DNA from: Bacteroidota bacterium
GTDB lineage: Bacteria > Bacteroidota > Bacteroidia > Chitinophagales > Saprospiraceae
Assembly (NCBI GenBank): GCA_029567325.1
Contig: JAKQLF010000079.1
Span: 1 to 35,057, forward strand
Direction of reading: 5' to 3'
DNA: 35,057 bases
A model generated the notes under the pieces. It was not told the DNA's origin. It saw only the letters and a program-made list of their open reading frames with translations, and made no database searches. A program made the position numbers and the translations under genes. This document shows, piece by piece, positions 34,346 through 35,057 of the stretch; the first letter of the stretch is position 1, and each line of letters starts with the position of its first letter.

Positions 34346-34486
34346 ATTACACTTGTTTGGGCTAAAGTTTTAAACTTTCCTATTAGCTTTTAAAAATATG
34401 CAAAAAAATGAAACCGTCTACATTTGTAATAAAAATAAATATAAAGCCAAAGCTAAGAGAACCCTCTACTCAATTAAATTCAAATC

Positions 34487-34546
34487 AAAAATCGAGAAAT
34501 CAAAAATGGATAGATTTTATGAAAACACCATTTTGTGCCGATTTTT
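34487..34546 (-). terminator. Long hairpin after the thiolase gene, probable terminator
   Basis: AAAAATCG (34487-34494) pairs with CGATTTTT (34539-34546) and CAAAAATGG (34501-34509) with CCATTTTG (34528-34535, one A bulge). Reading on the minus strand it follows the thiolase stop and is trailed by T-rich sequence; on the plus strand it is followed by AGTTTTTT. Confidence 0.6.
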
Positions 34547-34564
34547 AGTTTTTTATTGACTTTT

Positions 34565-35057
34565 TTAAAGTCTTTCAAAAATACCAGCTATGCCTTGACC
34601 ACCTCCAACGCAAGCAGTCACCAGGCCGTATTTTTGTTCTCTTCTTTTCATTTCATTCAACAACTGAATGGTCAATTTTGCTCCAGTGCAACCTAGCGGA
34701 TGCCCCAAGGCAATTGCCCCACCATTGACGTTTGTAATGTCAGGATTGAGGCCAGCTTCTTTAATTACCGCTAGGGATTGTGATGCAAAAGCTTCATTCA
34801 ATTCGATCAAACCGATATCAGAAAGAGATATACCACTTTGCTTGAGTGCTTTGGGTATGGCTGCACATGGCCCTATACCCATGTAAAGCGGATCAACACC
34901 AGCTACTGAACAAGCAGCTAATCTAGCAATAGGTGACAAGCCTAGTGATTTCATCAAACGATCGCTCATCACTAGTACAAATGCTGCGCCATCAGATGTT
35001 TGACTTGAATTCCCTGCTGTTACTATGCCACCATTTTTGAAAGCTGCTGGTAGTTTT
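34565..35057 (-). CDS. Thiolase (acetyl-CoA C-acyltransferase), C-terminal part, cut by window edge
   Basis: The last 163 codons of a thiolase whose frame stays open to the window edge, so the start and the N-terminal active-site Cys are outside. Visible markers: [31 protein letters not shown] with the catalytic His, and the C-terminal active-site TACVGGGQG. Thiolases cleave 3-ketoacyl-CoA in beta-oxidation or condense acetyl-CoA units. A GTG/ATG near 34970 is internal, not the true start. A neighbouring 3-hydroxyacyl-CoA dehydrogenase gene just outside the window would support beta-oxidation. Confidence 0.93.
   Translation of the reverse strand, partial: KLPAAFKNGGIVTAGNSSQTSDGAAFVLVMSDRLMKSLGLSPIARLAACSVAGVDPLYMGIGPCAAIPKALKQSGISLSDIGLIELNEAFASQSLAVIKEAGLNPDITNVNGGAIALGHPLGCTGAKLTIQLLNEMKRREQKYGLVTACVGGGQGIAGIFERL

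Noticed and set aside
1-35057. CRISPR arrays, insertion sequences, tRNA and rRNA genes
   Set aside because: No regularly spaced repeats, no transposase-like frames with terminal repeats and no tRNA or rRNA signature were seen in the intergenic regions read.

Overview
The window reads as chromosomal DNA of a Bacteroidota member, most likely a Saprospirales-type organism. The evidence is low GC content, several upstream regions carrying the Bacteroidota -7 box TAnnTTTG, weak Shine-Dalgarno signals, a C-terminal type IX secretion (T9SS) sorting domain, SPII lipoproteins, and families typical of the phylum (DUF3667, DUF4286, GEVED, DUF1501/DUF1800, an endosialidase-like 'tail fiber' protein). The rank below phylum is inference. 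There is no insertion sequence, CRISPR array, tRNA or rRNA; the region looks stable and mostly housekeeping or envelope-related.

Layout. 1-2.9 kb: a large T9SS-exported protein with a TadG/DUF2134-like region and a GEVED domain, closed by a near-perfect terminator. 2.9-4.8 kb: a DEAD-box RNA helicase and a FrnE/DsbA-like oxidoreductase. 4.8-8.0 kb (minus): a tight SDR - alpha-oxoamine synthase (serine palmitoyltransferase-like) - VOC operon. 8.0-9.5 kb: a DUF3667 membrane protein divergent from a small lipoprotein. 9.6-12.0 kb: a DctA-type symporter convergent with branched-chain aminotransferase, sharing a bidirectional terminator. 12.6-13.4 kb: a ThuA-like protein. 13.57-13.73 kb: a candidate non-coding RNA with its own promoter and terminator and a 6S-like fold. 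13.9-16.2 kb: aconitase. 16.3-16.9 kb: a lipoprotein.

17.2-21.6 kb (plus): a translationally coupled GT4 glycosyltransferase - UPF0104 flippase-like membrane protein - GT4 glycosyltransferase set, followed by a secreted neutral-sphingomyelinase-like phosphodiesterase. 21.6-27.8 kb (minus): a four-gene export operon, made of an endosialidase-type stalk protein, DUF1800, DUF1501 with a twin-arginine signal, and a PA14/discoidin multidomain protein. 28.0-28.9 kb: an alpha/beta hydrolase. 29.1-31.2 kb: a TPR protein and DUF4286. 31.5-31.9 kb: an Rrf2 regulator with four candidate cluster cysteines, convergent with a two-gene GMC dehydrogenase operon (31.9-34.3 kb) that resembles the gamma and alpha subunits of FAD glucose dehydrogenase. 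The right edge cuts a thiolase.

Possible functional links: the SPT/SDR pair (making long-chain bases), the GT4/flippase block (envelope glycolipid) and the sphingomyelinase-like enzyme could all touch sphingolipids, which Bacteroidota make, but they lie in separate operons and the link is inference. The most interesting items are the 6S-like RNA candidate, the DUF1800/DUF1501/PA14 operon, and the TadG-like domain on a T9SS-exported protein.
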